Origin: Sediminibacterium sp. TEGAF015
Lineage (GTDB): Bacteria; Bacteroidota; Bacteroidia; Chitinophagales; Chitinophagaceae
Length of the DNA stretch: 64,000 nt
NCBI RefSeq assembly: GCF_025997995.1
Contig: NZ_AP026683.1
Location: 124,501 to 188,500 of the forward strand
Direction of reading: 5' to 3'
Below the pieces are notes generated by a model. The model was not told where the DNA came from and ran no database searches. It saw only the letters and a list, made by a program, of their open reading frames with translations. Every line of letters begins with the position of its first letter. The first letter of the stretch is position 1. Of the stretch, positions 9,258 to 17,357 are shown piece after piece. Made by a program: the position numbers and the translations under genes.

Positions 9258-9339
9258 AGCTATTAATTAACGGCTACTATCCCAATTTGCAAAAAACCCT
9301 TCTTAAATTGCCATTTTATACGTAATTTCGCCAACTTCT

Positions 9340-10146
9340 ATGGGTAGAATTGTAACTGTTTTATTGCTAACTGTCTTTTTGGGAACTGCTTGTACTACCA
9401 AATTTGCTAAGATAATGAAGAGCAAAGATTACGAGTATAAGTACAAAATGGCTGAGCAGTATTATGCCAACAAAAAGTACCCTGAAGCTTTAAGGCTCTT
9501 TGAAGATATTTTCCCTTATTTAAAAGGATCTCAGCGATACGAAGACATGTACTACAAGTACGCGTACTCTTATTTCTACATCAAGGATTATTTAAATGCG
9601 GAAAATATGTTTAAAAGCTTTGTAGAAAATTTTCCTGCAAGCACAAGAACACAGGACTGCGAATATATGCGGGCATACTGTTATTTCAAGCAATCGCCCA
9701 AGGTAGAATTGGATCAGACCAATACCACCAAAACGATGGGTTTGATGCAAGCATTTATTAGTACCCATCCTACTTCGCCAAGGGTAAAAGAGGCTACAGA
9801 GATTATTGATTTATGCAGAGAGAAGTTAGAGCGCAAGGAATTCTTGAGTGCTGAATTGTATTATAACTTAGGATTCTACAAAGCTGCTGCTATTGCTTTC
9901 AGCAACGTGGCTGATAACTTTCCTGATTCAAAAAAATCAGATGAATACAAGGTACTCATGATTAAGGCTTACTTTAAGTATGCTGAAATGAGTTACGAGG
10001 AAAAGCAAAAAGAGCGTTACGAAAAAGTGTTGTCTGAATGTAATGAGTTCGCGGAAAGATTTAACGACAGCAAATATCTAGAGGAAGTAAACAAGTATAA
10101 AACACAAACCCTTAACATACTTAAAAAAACGGGAAAAAATGAGTAA
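9340..10146 (+). CDS. bamD: Outer membrane assembly lipoprotein BamD (YfiO family)
   Basis: BamD is the essential lipoprotein of the BAM complex that folds beta-barrel proteins into the outer membrane. The 268-residue protein has a lipoprotein signal ending at LGTAC, so C18 is the lipidated residue. The rest consists of tetratricopeptide-like helices, for example YYANKKYPEALRLFEDIFPY near residue 40, YFYIKDYLNAENMFKSFVENFP near 85 and YYNLGFYKAAAIAFSNVADNFP near 175, as expected of YfiO proteins. It overlaps the following omega-subunit gene by 8 bases; bamD-rpoZ coupling is familiar in Bacteroidota. Confidence 0.93.
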   Translation: MGRIVTVLLLTVFLGTACTTKFAKIMKSKDYEYKYKMAEQYYANKKYPEALRLFEDIFPYLKGSQRYEDMYYKYAYSYFYIKDYLNAENMFKSFVENFPASTRTQDCEYMRAYCYFKQSPKVELDQTNTTKTMGLMQAFISTHPTSPRVKEATEIIDLCREKLERKEFLSAELYYNLGFYKAAAIAFSNVADNFPDSKKSDEYKVLMIKAYFKYAEMSYEEKQKERYEKVLSECNEFAERFNDSKYLEEVNKYKTQTLNILKKTGKNE

Positions 10147-10483
10147 ACTAAGAAGGCAGATGAGTGCCAATACCGCTAGTGTGGTAGAAACCAAAAGCCT
10201 GATCTCCATAAAAGAGAAAACAGGTAATCTGTATGAATCTATTGCAATCATCGCAAGAAGAGCCAATCAGATTAATATTTCCCTTCGCGAAGAATTACAC
10301 AACAAGTTGGAAGAGTTTGCCAGCCACACCGACAGTTTGGAAGAAATTCATGAGAACAAAGAGCAGATTGAAATTTCTCGTGCTTACGAGAAAATGCCTA
10401 ATCCAGCAATTTTAGCTACAACAGAATTTATGGAAGGAAAAGTTTACCACAGGAAAAATCTAGATACAGATTTATTCAGATAA
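10139..10483 (+). CDS. rpoZ: DNA-directed RNA polymerase omega subunit (Bacteroidota Rpb6-like)
   Basis: A 114-residue protein matching the omega/Rpb6-like subunit that helps assemble RNA polymerase around beta-prime. The central segment TGNLYESIAIIARRANQI contains the omega hallmark of a helix with aromatic and RAxQI residues, and the C-terminal part EKMPNPAILATTEFMEGKV is typical of the Bacteroidota form. Its start codon lies inside the end of bamD (8-base overlap), indicating translational coupling. A strong terminator follows the stop. Confidence 0.88.
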   Translation: MSKLRRQMSANTASVVETKSLISIKEKTGNLYESIAIIARRANQINISLREELHNKLEEFASHTDSLEEIHENKEQIEISRAYEKMPNPAILATTEFMEGKVYHRKNLDTDLFR

Positions 10484-10527
10484 GCTATTTCTCTTTTCTA
10501 ATTAGCTAATTCTTTCTAAAATGATTT

Positions 10528-10556
10528 AAACGACAGTATTTTACTGTCGTTTTTTG
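10528..10556 (+). terminator. Rho-independent terminator after rpoZ
   Basis: AAACGACAGTA (10528-10538) and the complementary TACTGTCGTTT arm enclose a short T-rich loop and end in a T-tract. It lies directly before the DUF4835 gene, which therefore needs its own promoter or readthrough. Confidence 0.88.
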
Positions 10557-10589
10557 TTACTTTTAGTTTCCGTTCAATTTTACCTTATC

Positions 10590-11516
10590 ATGCATTTTAT
10601 ACGTATTTCAATTCTGTTTATTACCCTGTTTGCTATACCCAATTTGGGGGATGCACAGGAGTTAAAAGCGAAAGTTACCGTTATGGCTGCAAGGGTAGCA
10701 ACAACTGTTGACAGAAAGATATTCACTACCCTGCAAACGCAGTTGAATAATTTCATGAATAACAGAAAATGGACGAGCGATGTATTTAAGGAAAACGAAA
10801 AAATAGAATGCAGTTTTATAATCAATATTGAATCTGCAGTTGAACCAAATATCTATAAAGCATCTTTAACCATTCAGGCTGCTAGGCCTGTATTCAATGC
10901 ATCCTATCAGGCTGCACTGGTTAATTTTATAGATCAGGAACTCTTGTTTAAATATGTAGAATTTCAGCCTGTAGAATTCAATGAAAACCGGGTACAGGGA
11001 ACAGATGCAGGAGTAGCCAATTTAACCGCGGTGTTGGCTTACTATGCTTACATGATTATTGGACTCGATTATGATTCCTTCTCTCCTAAAAGCGGAGAAA
11101 CTTTTTTTAGAAAGGCACAGAATATAGTAAACAATGCACCTGAAGGAAGCAAGATAGCAGGGTGGAGAATGTTTGATGGATTACGAAACCGATATTGGCT
11201 GAACGAGAATTTGATTAATACTAAATTCAACATCATTCACGATGTTATTTATACTTACTACAGAGCGGGATTAGATAAGTTAATTGAGAATGAAAATGAG
11301 GCAAGGGCAAATATTTTGCAAGCCCTTATTCAACTGAATGCCTTGAATAAGGAGAATCCGAATAGTATGATTCTGCAATTCTTTATGCAGGGTAAAACAG
11401 CAGAATTGATTGGTATATTTAAGAAAGGAACTTTTGAAGAAAAGCAAAAGGCTGTTGAATTGTTATCGTTGCTGGATATTCCCAACGCCAATAAATATAA
11501 AGAGGAGTTGAAGTGA
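10590..11516 (+). CDS. DUF4835 family protein, secreted
   Basis: A protein of about 308 residues from the ATG at 10590, giving the signal peptide MHFIRISILFITLFAIPNLGDA. An upstream TTG at 10554 keeps the frame open but falls inside the preceding terminator and is rejected. The sequence ELKAKVTVMAARVATTVDRKIFTTLQTQLNNF and the following NRKW are characteristic of DUF4835, a periplasmic or envelope family of Bacteroidota with no known function. In many genomes of the phylum it sits between coaBC and recN, near bamD and rpoZ; here coaBC and recN are absent. It overlaps the DUF4296 gene by 4 bases. Confidence 0.85.
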   Translation: MHFIRISILFITLFAIPNLGDAQELKAKVTVMAARVATTVDRKIFTTLQTQLNNFMNNRKWTSDVFKENEKIECSFIINIESAVEPNIYKASLTIQAARPVFNASYQAALVNFIDQELLFKYVEFQPVEFNENRVQGTDAGVANLTAVLAYYAYMIIGLDYDSFSPKSGETFFRKAQNIVNNAPEGSKIAGWRMFDGLRNRYWLNENLINTKFNIIHDVIYTYYRAGLDKLIENENEARANILQALIQLNALNKENPNSMILQFFMQGKTAELIGIFKKGTFEEKQKAVELLSLLDIPNANKYKEELK

Positions 11517-11869
11517 GAAAACTATTTTATTCGCTGATTGTTCTTTTGGCAATAGCCTGCGGAGGAGAGAAGGTACCTTCAAATATCCTATCTGTGAATG
11601 AAATGAGTAAAATCATGTGGGATATGATGAAGATGGATGAGTATTATCTTCGCATTACAGCAAAAGATACACTCAATCTTAGAATAAAAGAGAATATCCG
11701 TTTATATGAGCAGGTTTTTAATAGTTATGGTATAGAAAGAAAAAAATTTTATGATAGCTATCATTATTATGAAGCACATCCAAAACAGTTTAAAATACTG
11801 ATTGATTCAATTGATGTTATTGCAGGAAGGGAAAGAAATCTGATTAATCAAAAATCACAATCCAAATAA
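11513..11869 (+). CDS. DUF4296 family lipoprotein
   Basis: A 118-residue lipoprotein: the signal ends at LLAIAC with C16 as the lipidation site. The following segment LSVNEMSKIMWDMMKMDEYY and the later FNSYGIERKKFYDSYHYYEAHP are typical of DUF4296, a small envelope family of Bacteroidota without known function. It starts with GTG, whose last bases overlap the TGA of the DUF4835 gene (GTGA), a classic coupled start. It probably works in the envelope with its upstream partner, but that is inference from position only. Confidence 0.82.
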   Translation: MRKLFYSLIVLLAIACGGEKVPSNILSVNEMSKIMWDMMKMDEYYLRITAKDTLNLRIKENIRLYEQVFNSYGIERKKFYDSYHYYEAHPKQFKILIDSIDVIAGRERNLINQKSQSK

Positions 11870-11871
11870 GA

Positions 11872-12564
11872 ATGAATAAGGTTTATAAAGATGCATTCGA
11901 AGCAACTGCAGATATATCAAATGGCGCAGTGATCATGTTGGGTGGATTTGGTTTAAACGGGATACCTGAAAACAGTATTGCGGCTTTGGTTGCTCATAAA
12001 GTTCAGGGACTTACCTGTATCTCCAATAATGCCGGTGTTGACGATTTTGGTTTAGGCTTACTATTGCAAACACGTCAGATTAAAAAAATGATCAGCAGTT
12101 ATGTGGGTGAAAATGCTTTATTTGAAAAGCAACTCTTAAATGGTGAGCTCGAAGTAGACCTTGTTCCTCAGGGTACATTGGCAACAGGAATACAAATGGC
12201 TGCAATGGGTATTCCTGCTTATTTTACTCCTGCTGGTTATGGTACTGAAATAGCTATTGGTAAGGAGGTTAGGGAATTTGACGGTAAAATGTATTTGATG
12301 GAAAAAGCCATTCATGCAGACTTTGCCATTGTAAAAGCATGGAAAGGAGATAAAGCAGGCAATCTAGTTTTTAGAAAAGCAACCAGAAATTTTTCTACCT
12401 CAATGGCCAAAGCAGGGAATATCACCATTGCTGAAGTAGAACATTTGGTTGAACCCGGAGAAATTGATCCGGATGAAGTTGATGTAGCAGGTGTATATGT
12501 ACACCGTATTTTCCAGGGTAAAAATTATGAAAAAAGAATAGAAAGAAAAACTACCCGCATTTAA
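11872..12564 (+). CDS. scoA: 3-oxoacid CoA-transferase, subunit A
   Basis: This is the alpha subunit of a succinyl-CoA:3-oxoacid CoA-transferase, which moves CoA between succinate and acetoacetate in ketone-body use. The 230-residue length is normal. The family motif GGFGLNGIPE lies at about residues 24-33, and the pattern SNNAGVDDFGLGLLL near 56 and FTPAGYGTE near 120 are typical of subunit A. The beta subunit follows 27 bases later. The exact acyl substrate cannot be read from sequence alone. It begins 2 bases after the DUF4296 gene, so it may be transcribed with it. Confidence 0.93.
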   Translation: MNKVYKDAFEATADISNGAVIMLGGFGLNGIPENSIAALVAHKVQGLTCISNNAGVDDFGLGLLLQTRQIKKMISSYVGENALFEKQLLNGELEVDLVPQGTLATGIQMAAMGIPAYFTPAGYGTEIAIGKEVREFDGKMYLMEKAIHADFAIVKAWKGDKAGNLVFRKATRNFSTSMAKAGNITIAEVEHLVEPGEIDPDEVDVAGVYVHRIFQGKNYEKRIERKTTRI

Positions 12565-12591
12565 TCAATTTTATAAAAACTAACGAGCACT

Positions 12592-13251
12592 ATGGCTTTA
12601 GATAAATTTGGAATTGCCAAGCGCATTGCACAGGAATTAAAAGATGGAATGTATGTGAATCTGGGTATAGGTATCCCGACTTTAGTAGCTAATTATATTC
12701 CTTCTGACATTTCTGTTGTATTTCAGAGTGAAAACGGCATATTGGGAATGGGCCCTTATCCTGACGAAGCTTCCATTGATGCAGACTTAATTAATGCGGG
12801 TAAGGAAACGGTAACCGTTATTCCCGGTGGAGCATTTTTTGATAGCGCAGAAAGTTTTGGAATGATTAGAGCCGGGAAAATAGATCTGACTGTATTGGGA
12901 GCAATGGAAGTGAGTGAAAGCGGAGATATTGCCAACTGGAAGATACCAGGTAAAATGGTAAAAGGAATGGGAGGGGCCATGGACCTTGTAGCCAGTGCTA
13001 AAAATATTATTGTAGCAATGATGCATACCAATCCAAAGGGAGAAAGTAAATTGCTACCTACTTGCAGTCTACCGTTGACCGGGGTTTCCTGCGTTAAAAA
13101 AATTGTGACTGATTTGGCTGTTCTCTCTGTGACCCCGGAGGGATTTTTCTTGCTTGAGCGGGCACCGGGCGTTTCCATAGAAGAAATTAAATCAAAAACG
13201 CTGGGTAAACTGATTGTTCCGGATTCTGTTCCTGAAATGCAGATTTCCTAA
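12592..13251 (+). CDS. scoB: 3-oxoacid CoA-transferase, subunit B
   Basis: The beta subunit carries the catalytic glutamate that forms the covalent glutamyl-CoA intermediate; it is E47 in the conserved SENGILG motif. [13 protein letters not shown] precedes it, and GGAMDLV and the C-terminal [16 protein letters not shown] also fit the family. Length 219 residues is normal. With subunit A it should form a cytoplasmic heterotetramer. Confidence 0.94.
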   Translation: MALDKFGIAKRIAQELKDGMYVNLGIGIPTLVANYIPSDISVVFQSENGILGMGPYPDEASIDADLINAGKETVTVIPGGAFFDSAESFGMIRAGKIDLTVLGAMEVSESGDIANWKIPGKMVKGMGGAMDLVASAKNIIVAMMHTNPKGESKLLPTCSLPLTGVSCVKKIVTDLAVLSVTPEGFFLLERAPGVSIEEIKSKTLGKLIVPDSVPEMQIS

Positions 13252-13272
13252 AACCTTTTTCTCGGTTTTTTG
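13250..13272 (+). terminator. Weak terminator-like hairpin after scoB
   Basis: AAAACC (13250-13255) pairs with GGTTTT (13264-13269) around a T-rich loop and leads into more T residues. The stem is only 6 pairs, so function is uncertain. Confidence 0.4.
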
Positions 13273-13313
13273 TTGAACATCATATATATATTTTCACTTT
13301 AAAATCAATCATA

Positions 13314-13784
13314 ATGAGTATTCAAGTAGGACAGAAAGCTCCATCATTCTCTCTTTTTAATACTGAAAAACAAAAAGTTAGTCTGGAAGAGTTAAAAGGT
13401 AAGCCAGTAGTATTATTGTTTTTTCCTTTGGCATTTACAGGGGTATGTACTGCAGAACTTTGTAACGTAAGAGATAATATCGGATTGTACAACAATACCA
13501 ATGCTCAGGTATTTGGCATTTCAGTTGATTCACTGTTTACCCTTGATAAATTCAGCAAAGAGCAAAACCTGAACTTCCCTTTGTTAAGTGATTTTAATAA
13601 GGAAGCTGCAAAAGCATACGGTGTATTGTATGAAACATTCCCTGCCTTTGAAATGTTGGGTGTTAGTAAGCGTGCAGCATTTGTCATTGACGCAGAAGGA
13701 ACCGTAAAATATGCTGAAGTTTGTCCTACACCTGGTGATCTTCCCAGCTTTGAAGCTATTCAGACAACATTAGCATCTTTATAA
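13314..13784 (+). CDS. Peroxiredoxin (AhpC/TSA family)
   Basis: A 156-residue thiol peroxidase that reduces hydrogen peroxide or organic peroxides in the cytoplasm. The peroxidatic site PLAFTGVC fits PxxxTxxC, placing the active cysteine at C45; a second cysteine at C50 (AELC) could serve as an additional or resolving residue, as in atypical or bacterioferritin-comigratory-like forms. No signal peptide is present. It is preceded by a short AT-rich region and followed by a terminator, so it is probably monocistronic. The subfamily (AhpE-like or Prx5-like) cannot be decided by eye. Confidence 0.9.
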   Translation: MSIQVGQKAPSFSLFNTEKQKVSLEELKGKPVVLLFFPLAFTGVCTAELCNVRDNIGLYNNTNAQVFGISVDSLFTLDKFSKEQNLNFPLLSDFNKEAAKAYGVLYETFPAFEMLGVSKRAAFVIDAEGTVKYAEVCPTPGDLPSFEAIQTTLASL

Positions 13785-13798
13785 TAAAAATATATCTA

Positions 13799-13846
13799 GG
13801 GCATTGTTTTTCAATTGTTTGGAGAACAATGCCTTCTTGTTTTTTG
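13799..13846 (+). terminator. Rho-independent terminator after peroxiredoxin gene
   Basis: GGCATTGTT (13800-13808) and AACAATGCC (13825-13833) form a perfect 9-pair stem, followed by a T-rich tract. Confidence 0.75.
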
Positions 13847-13890
13847 GAGAAACCCCAATTTCTGCTTATTTTCATAGCTGAAACGATTGG

Positions 13891-14250
13891 ATGAAGATTT
13901 TTTACAAAGCAATTGTTGGGGTTGTTTTATTGATTTGCACCACTGTTCTGGTTGCGAACGACCATGGTTTTAATTACAGCACAGTAAGTACTGTTGATAC
14001 AAAAATTCAGCGATTTTATCCCAACCCTGCCACACAGTTTATTCATTTTGACTTAGATCCTTCAGTAGATAAATCCTACAGTATTGAAATTTATAATTTC
14101 ATGGGCCGTAAAATGAATGCACAACGTGTTACGTCCAATAAAGTAACCATCTATTTTGATGATAATTATTTTAGAGGGTTATACATTTATCAGTTAAAAG
14201 ATCGCAGCGGCAGAATTGTGGAATCCGGTAAATTTCAGGTAGCCCGCTAG
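13891..14250 (+). CDS. Small exported protein consisting of a T9SS type A sorting domain
   Basis: A 119-residue protein with an N-terminal signal peptide (residues 1-22, ending near VLVA) followed almost at once by what looks like a type A sorting domain of the type IX secretion system: [15 protein letters not shown], then [11 protein letters not shown], then a basic end (GKFQVAR). Normally this roughly 75-residue domain is the tail of a much larger cargo protein; here there is no cargo domain, only about 25 residues between signal and sorting domain. It may be a remnant of a larger gene, a free-standing anchor or an attachment partner. The T9SS would take it to the cell surface if functional. 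Confidence 0.7.
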   Translation: MKIFYKAIVGVVLLICTTVLVANDHGFNYSTVSTVDTKIQRFYPNPATQFIHFDLDPSVDKSYSIEIYNFMGRKMNAQRVTSNKVTIYFDDNYFRGLYIYQLKDRSGRIVESGKFQVAR

Positions 14251-14274
14251 AATTACTTTTCTATTTCTTGTTGA

Positions 14275-15450
14275 TTATCTGTCGCAAACTTCTACAATCA
14301 GGAATTTAAGGTAATTGGTGTTTTCCATTCCCCATACAATTGGATGGTCGCTTGCTTGTGCTTGAAAAGTAACCTGTTTTAATCTCTTCTTTGCGTCTTT
14401 TGCTGCAGCATGAATGGTTTCCAGAAACAATTGTGGATGTACCAGATTCGTACAACTTGATGTAACCAGAAAGCCTCCGTTTCTGATCAGTTTCATTCCC
14501 CTTAGATTTATTTCCTTGTATCCATTCACAGCATTTTGTATACTATCTCTGCTCTTCGTAAATGCAGGTGGGTCAAGCATCACTACGTCGTAACAAGGTC
14601 CGTTTTTACCCCAGTCTTTCAGCACATCAAAAGCATTCATTGCTTTGAATTCAACAATTTTTTCCAGACCGTTTAAAGCTGCATTTTTATTCGCCTGAAT
14701 TACTGCCTGTTCAGAAATATCAATACCCAGTACAGATTTTGCTCCGTAGTATGCTGCATGAATTTCAAAAGTACCGGTGTAGGTAAATGCACCCATTACT
14801 TCAGCTCCCTTTACTATATGCTGAATGGCTCTTCTATTGTCTTGCTGATCTAAAAAATACCCTGTTTTTTGTCCATTCTCAATATCTACATGAAAGCGTA
14901 GCCCGTTTTCATTGATGATGATATTGGTATCGAATGGCGTTGATAAAAAACCTTTCAGTTGCGGTAATCCTTCCAGATTTCTGACTGGCACATCGTTTCT
15001 TTCATAAATACCTTTGGGGTTAAAAATGCGCTCCAATGCCTTAACAATGGCAGGTTTCCATATATCCATTCCCAATGAGAGTGTCTGAATGACAAAGTAA
15101 TCATTGAATTTGTCAATAATTAAGGCCGGAAGCTGATCTGCCTCTCCAAATACCAGCCGGCAGTTTTCGGTATACCCTGTTTTCTGGCGGTATTGCCATG
15201 CTTTGAGTATTTGCTGATGGAAAAAATCTTCATTGATTTCAACCGGTCTCCTGCTCAAAAGCCGAATGATAATTTGTGATTTTGGGTTAATATAGCCGAC
15301 ACCGGCAATTTTTCCATCCGCAAATCGAACTTCAACAATATCCCCAGGAGTAGTTTCCCCGGCAATCCTGTCAATTTCATTGGCATAAATCCAGGGGTGG
15401 CCATTGGCTATTCTTGGGGCTATCTTCTTTTTCAGGTATACCTTTGTCAT
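14275..15450 (-). CDS. Class I SAM-dependent rRNA methyltransferase (RlmI-like)
   Basis: A 391-residue cytoplasmic enzyme resembling RlmI, which makes 5-methylcytosine in 23S rRNA. The N-terminal PUA-like domain (residues 1-75) shows KKKIAPRIANGHPWIYANEI; the C-terminal Rossmann methyltransferase carries VMGAFTYTGTFEIHAAYYG for SAM binding and the motif LDPPAFTKS near residue 290. The family contains members with other rRNA targets, so the exact site is not claimed. The gene is leftward and convergent with the sorting-domain gene, and divergent from grpE. Confidence 0.88.
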   Translation of the reverse strand: MTKVYLKKKIAPRIANGHPWIYANEIDRIAGETTPGDIVEVRFADGKIAGVGYINPKSQIIIRLLSRRPVEINEDFFHQQILKAWQYRQKTGYTENCRLVFGEADQLPALIIDKFNDYFVIQTLSLGMDIWKPAIVKALERIFNPKGIYERNDVPVRNLEGLPQLKGFLSTPFDTNIIINENGLRFHVDIENGQKTGYFLDQQDNRRAIQHIVKGAEVMGAFTYTGTFEIHAAYYGAKSVLGIDISEQAVIQANKNAALNGLEKIVEFKAMNAFDVLKDWGKNGPCYDVVMLDPPAFTKSRDSIQNAVNGYKEINLRGMKLIRNGGFLVTSSCTNLVHPQLFLETIHAAAKDAKKRLKQVTFQAQASDHPIVWGMENTNYLKFLIVEVCDR

Positions 15451-15543
15451 CTGGCAAATATAAGCAGGCTATAACTGTCATTTTTTCCCTTTTCTTTGCG
15501 TGGCAAAATTATTGCCTATATAGGCTAGCAAATAAAATATACT

Positions 15544-16113
15544 ATGGAAGAGCAAGAATTGCAGAATAATGCTGAAACAACCGAAAAAACAGCAGAAATG
15601 AACATTAATGCTGACGAAAATGCAGCCGGCACGTCAAATTTGAACGAACCTGTTGCGGAAGAGTCTGTTGTAGCAAAACTAGAGGCAGAATTGGCGGACC
15701 AGAAGGACAAATACCTTCGTTTAATGGCTGAATTTGACAATTTCAGAAGAAGAACTGCAAAAGAACGGTTAGAGTTGATTCAAACTGCAGGAAAAGATGT
15801 TATTGTATCCTTGCTGGATGTTTTGGACGATTGCGACAGGGCAGAAAAACAACTGCAGGGAACAGAAGATATTGCAGCTCAGAAAGAAGGAGTGATGCTT
15901 GTATTTAATAAGCTCAGAAATAATTTGCAGCAGAAAGGGGTGAAAGTAATGGAAACGATTAATACCGACTTTGATGTGGAGAAACACGAAGCTATTACGG
16001 AAATTCCTGCTCCAACAGAAGAACTAAAAGGAAAAGTAATTGATGAAGTAACCAAAGGTTATTTTTTAAACGATAAAATTATCCGCTTTGCAAAAGTGGT
16101 GGTAGGGAAATAA
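15544..16113 (+). CDS. grpE: Nucleotide exchange factor GrpE
   Basis: GrpE releases ADP from the DnaK chaperone. The 189-residue protein has a long acidic N-terminus and coiled coil (residues 1-75), then KYLRLMAEFDNFRRRTAKER, the usual entry into the GrpE core, and the beta-wing end HEAITEIPAPTEELKGKVIDEVTKGYFLNDKIIRFAKVVVG, here cited by its ends HEAITE and RFAKVVVG. dnaJ follows after 15 bases, forming a grpE-dnaJ operon; dnaK is not in the window. I see no clear CIRCE element upstream. Confidence 0.95.
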   Translation: MEEQELQNNAETTEKTAEMNINADENAAGTSNLNEPVAEESVVAKLEAELADQKDKYLRLMAEFDNFRRRTAKERLELIQTAGKDVIVSLLDVLDDCDRAEKQLQGTEDIAAQKEGVMLVFNKLRNNLQQKGVKVMETINTDFDVEKHEAITEIPAPTEELKGKVIDEVTKGYFLNDKIIRFAKVVVGK

Positions 16114-16128
16114 TCCAATTTATTATTT

Positions 16129-17295
16129 ATGTCTAAAAGAGATTTTTACGAAATATTGGGCGTGTCTAAGTCTGCAACTGCAGATGAAATAAAAAAAGCA
16201 TACCGTAAGGTAGCTATGCAATTTCATCCGGACAGAAATCCAGGAGACAAAGCAGCTGAAGAAAAATTTAAAGAAGCTGCTGAAGCTTATGAGATATTAA
16301 GTGATGCCGATAAGAAAGCCAAGTATGATCGTTTTGGACATGCTGCATTTGGTCCCGGAACAGGAGGAGGCAATTATGGCGGTGGTGCAGGCATGAATAT
16401 GGATGATATTTTCAGTCAGTTCGGTGACATATTTGGTGAAGATATGTTTGGTAGTTTCTTCGGAGGAGGTGGAAGACAGAGAGGGGGAGGTAGACAAAGA
16501 GGAACCCGTGGATCTAATTTGAGAATCAAATTAAAGCTGAATTACGAAGAAATTGCAAAGGGAGTTACCAAGAACGTTAAAGTAAAAAAACATGTTCTCT
16601 GCAATACCTGTGCGGGTAGTGGGGCTAAAGATAAAAACAGTACACAATCTTGTTCTACCTGTGGTGGTTCCGGCCAGGTTCGTAAAGTTACCAGTACTTT
16701 CCTAGGTCAAATGCAAACTGTTTCTACTTGTCCCAGCTGTAATGGAGAAGGTACAACCATCACTGCTAAATGCGGAAGCTGTAAAGGAGATGGGCGCGTT
16801 TATGGAGAAGAAACCATCAGCATTGATATTCCGGCAGGTGTTCAGGAAGGAATGCAGTTGAGCATGAGTGGAAAAGGGAATGCTGGCGAACGTGGTGGCG
16901 CTCCCGGAGATTTAATTATACAGATAGAGGAAGAGTCTCATGAGGAACTGCACAGAGATGGGTTGAATGTGGCTTATGACTTGCATATTTCTTTCCCTGA
17001 TGCTGTTTTTGGTACCCAGGTTGAAGTGCCAACAATTGATGGTCGTGCCAAGATAAAAATTCCTGCAGGCACACAGAGTGGTAAAATATTTCGCTTAAAA
17101 GGAAAAGGTTTTCCCGAAGTGCAGGGTTACCATCGCGGTGATCAGTTAATTAACGTAAATGTATGGACGCCGCAGAGTTTGAGTGCCGAAGAAAAACAAG
17201 TATTGGAAAAATTCAGTAGCAGCAGTAACTTCAAACCTAATCCTTCAAAGGGCGAAAAAAGTTTCTTTGACAGAGTAAAAGAAGCGTTTAGCTAG
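16129..17295 (+). CDS. dnaJ: Chaperone protein DnaJ
   Basis: DnaJ delivers substrates to DnaK and stimulates its ATPase. The 388-residue protein has the full type I layout: J domain with HPD at residues 33-35, a Gly/Phe-rich stretch (about 75-130, with repeats of GGG and RQRGG), four zinc-finger motifs between about 157 and 226 ([36 protein letters not shown]) and the C-terminal substrate-binding domains. It is cotranscribed with grpE. Confidence 0.97.
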   Translation: MSKRDFYEILGVSKSATADEIKKAYRKVAMQFHPDRNPGDKAAEEKFKEAAEAYEILSDADKKAKYDRFGHAAFGPGTGGGNYGGGAGMNMDDIFSQFGDIFGEDMFGSFFGGGGRQRGGGRQRGTRGSNLRIKLKLNYEEIAKGVTKNVKVKKHVLCNTCAGSGAKDKNSTQSCSTCGGSGQVRKVTSTFLGQMQTVSTCPSCNGEGTTITAKCGSCKGDGRVYGEETISIDIPAGVQEGMQLSMSGKGNAGERGGAPGDLIIQIEEESHEELHRDGLNVAYDLHISFPDAVFGTQVEVPTIDGRAKIKIPAGTQSGKIFRLKGKGFPEVQGYHRGDQLINVNVWTPQSLSAEEKQVLEKFSSSSNFKPNPSKGEKSFFDRVKEAFS

Positions 17296-17316
17296 TAGTT
17301 GATAGTGAAATAATGT

Positions 17317-17357
17317 AAAAGTCCTGTGAGTGGTTTATTCCTTGCGGGACTTTTTTC
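17317..17357 (+). terminator. Terminator after dnaJ, overlapping the end of the convergent VWA gene
   Basis: AAAAGTCC (17317-17324) pairs with GGACTTTT (17347-17354), and the stem can be extended by several pairs including G-U. The second arm lies within the last codons of the leftward VWA gene. A T-run follows on the plus strand and an A-run precedes it, so it may serve both genes. Confidence 0.7.

Noticed and set aside
9308..9330. A promoter for bamD (TTG and TAATTTCG)
   Set aside because: One mismatch in the core and a spacer of only about 12 bases make it unconvincing.
13262..13313. A promoter for the peroxiredoxin gene (TATATTTT with upstream TTG)
   Set aside because: The -7 match is one base off and the spacing to TTG is far shorter than the 19-20 bases seen in the good promoters.
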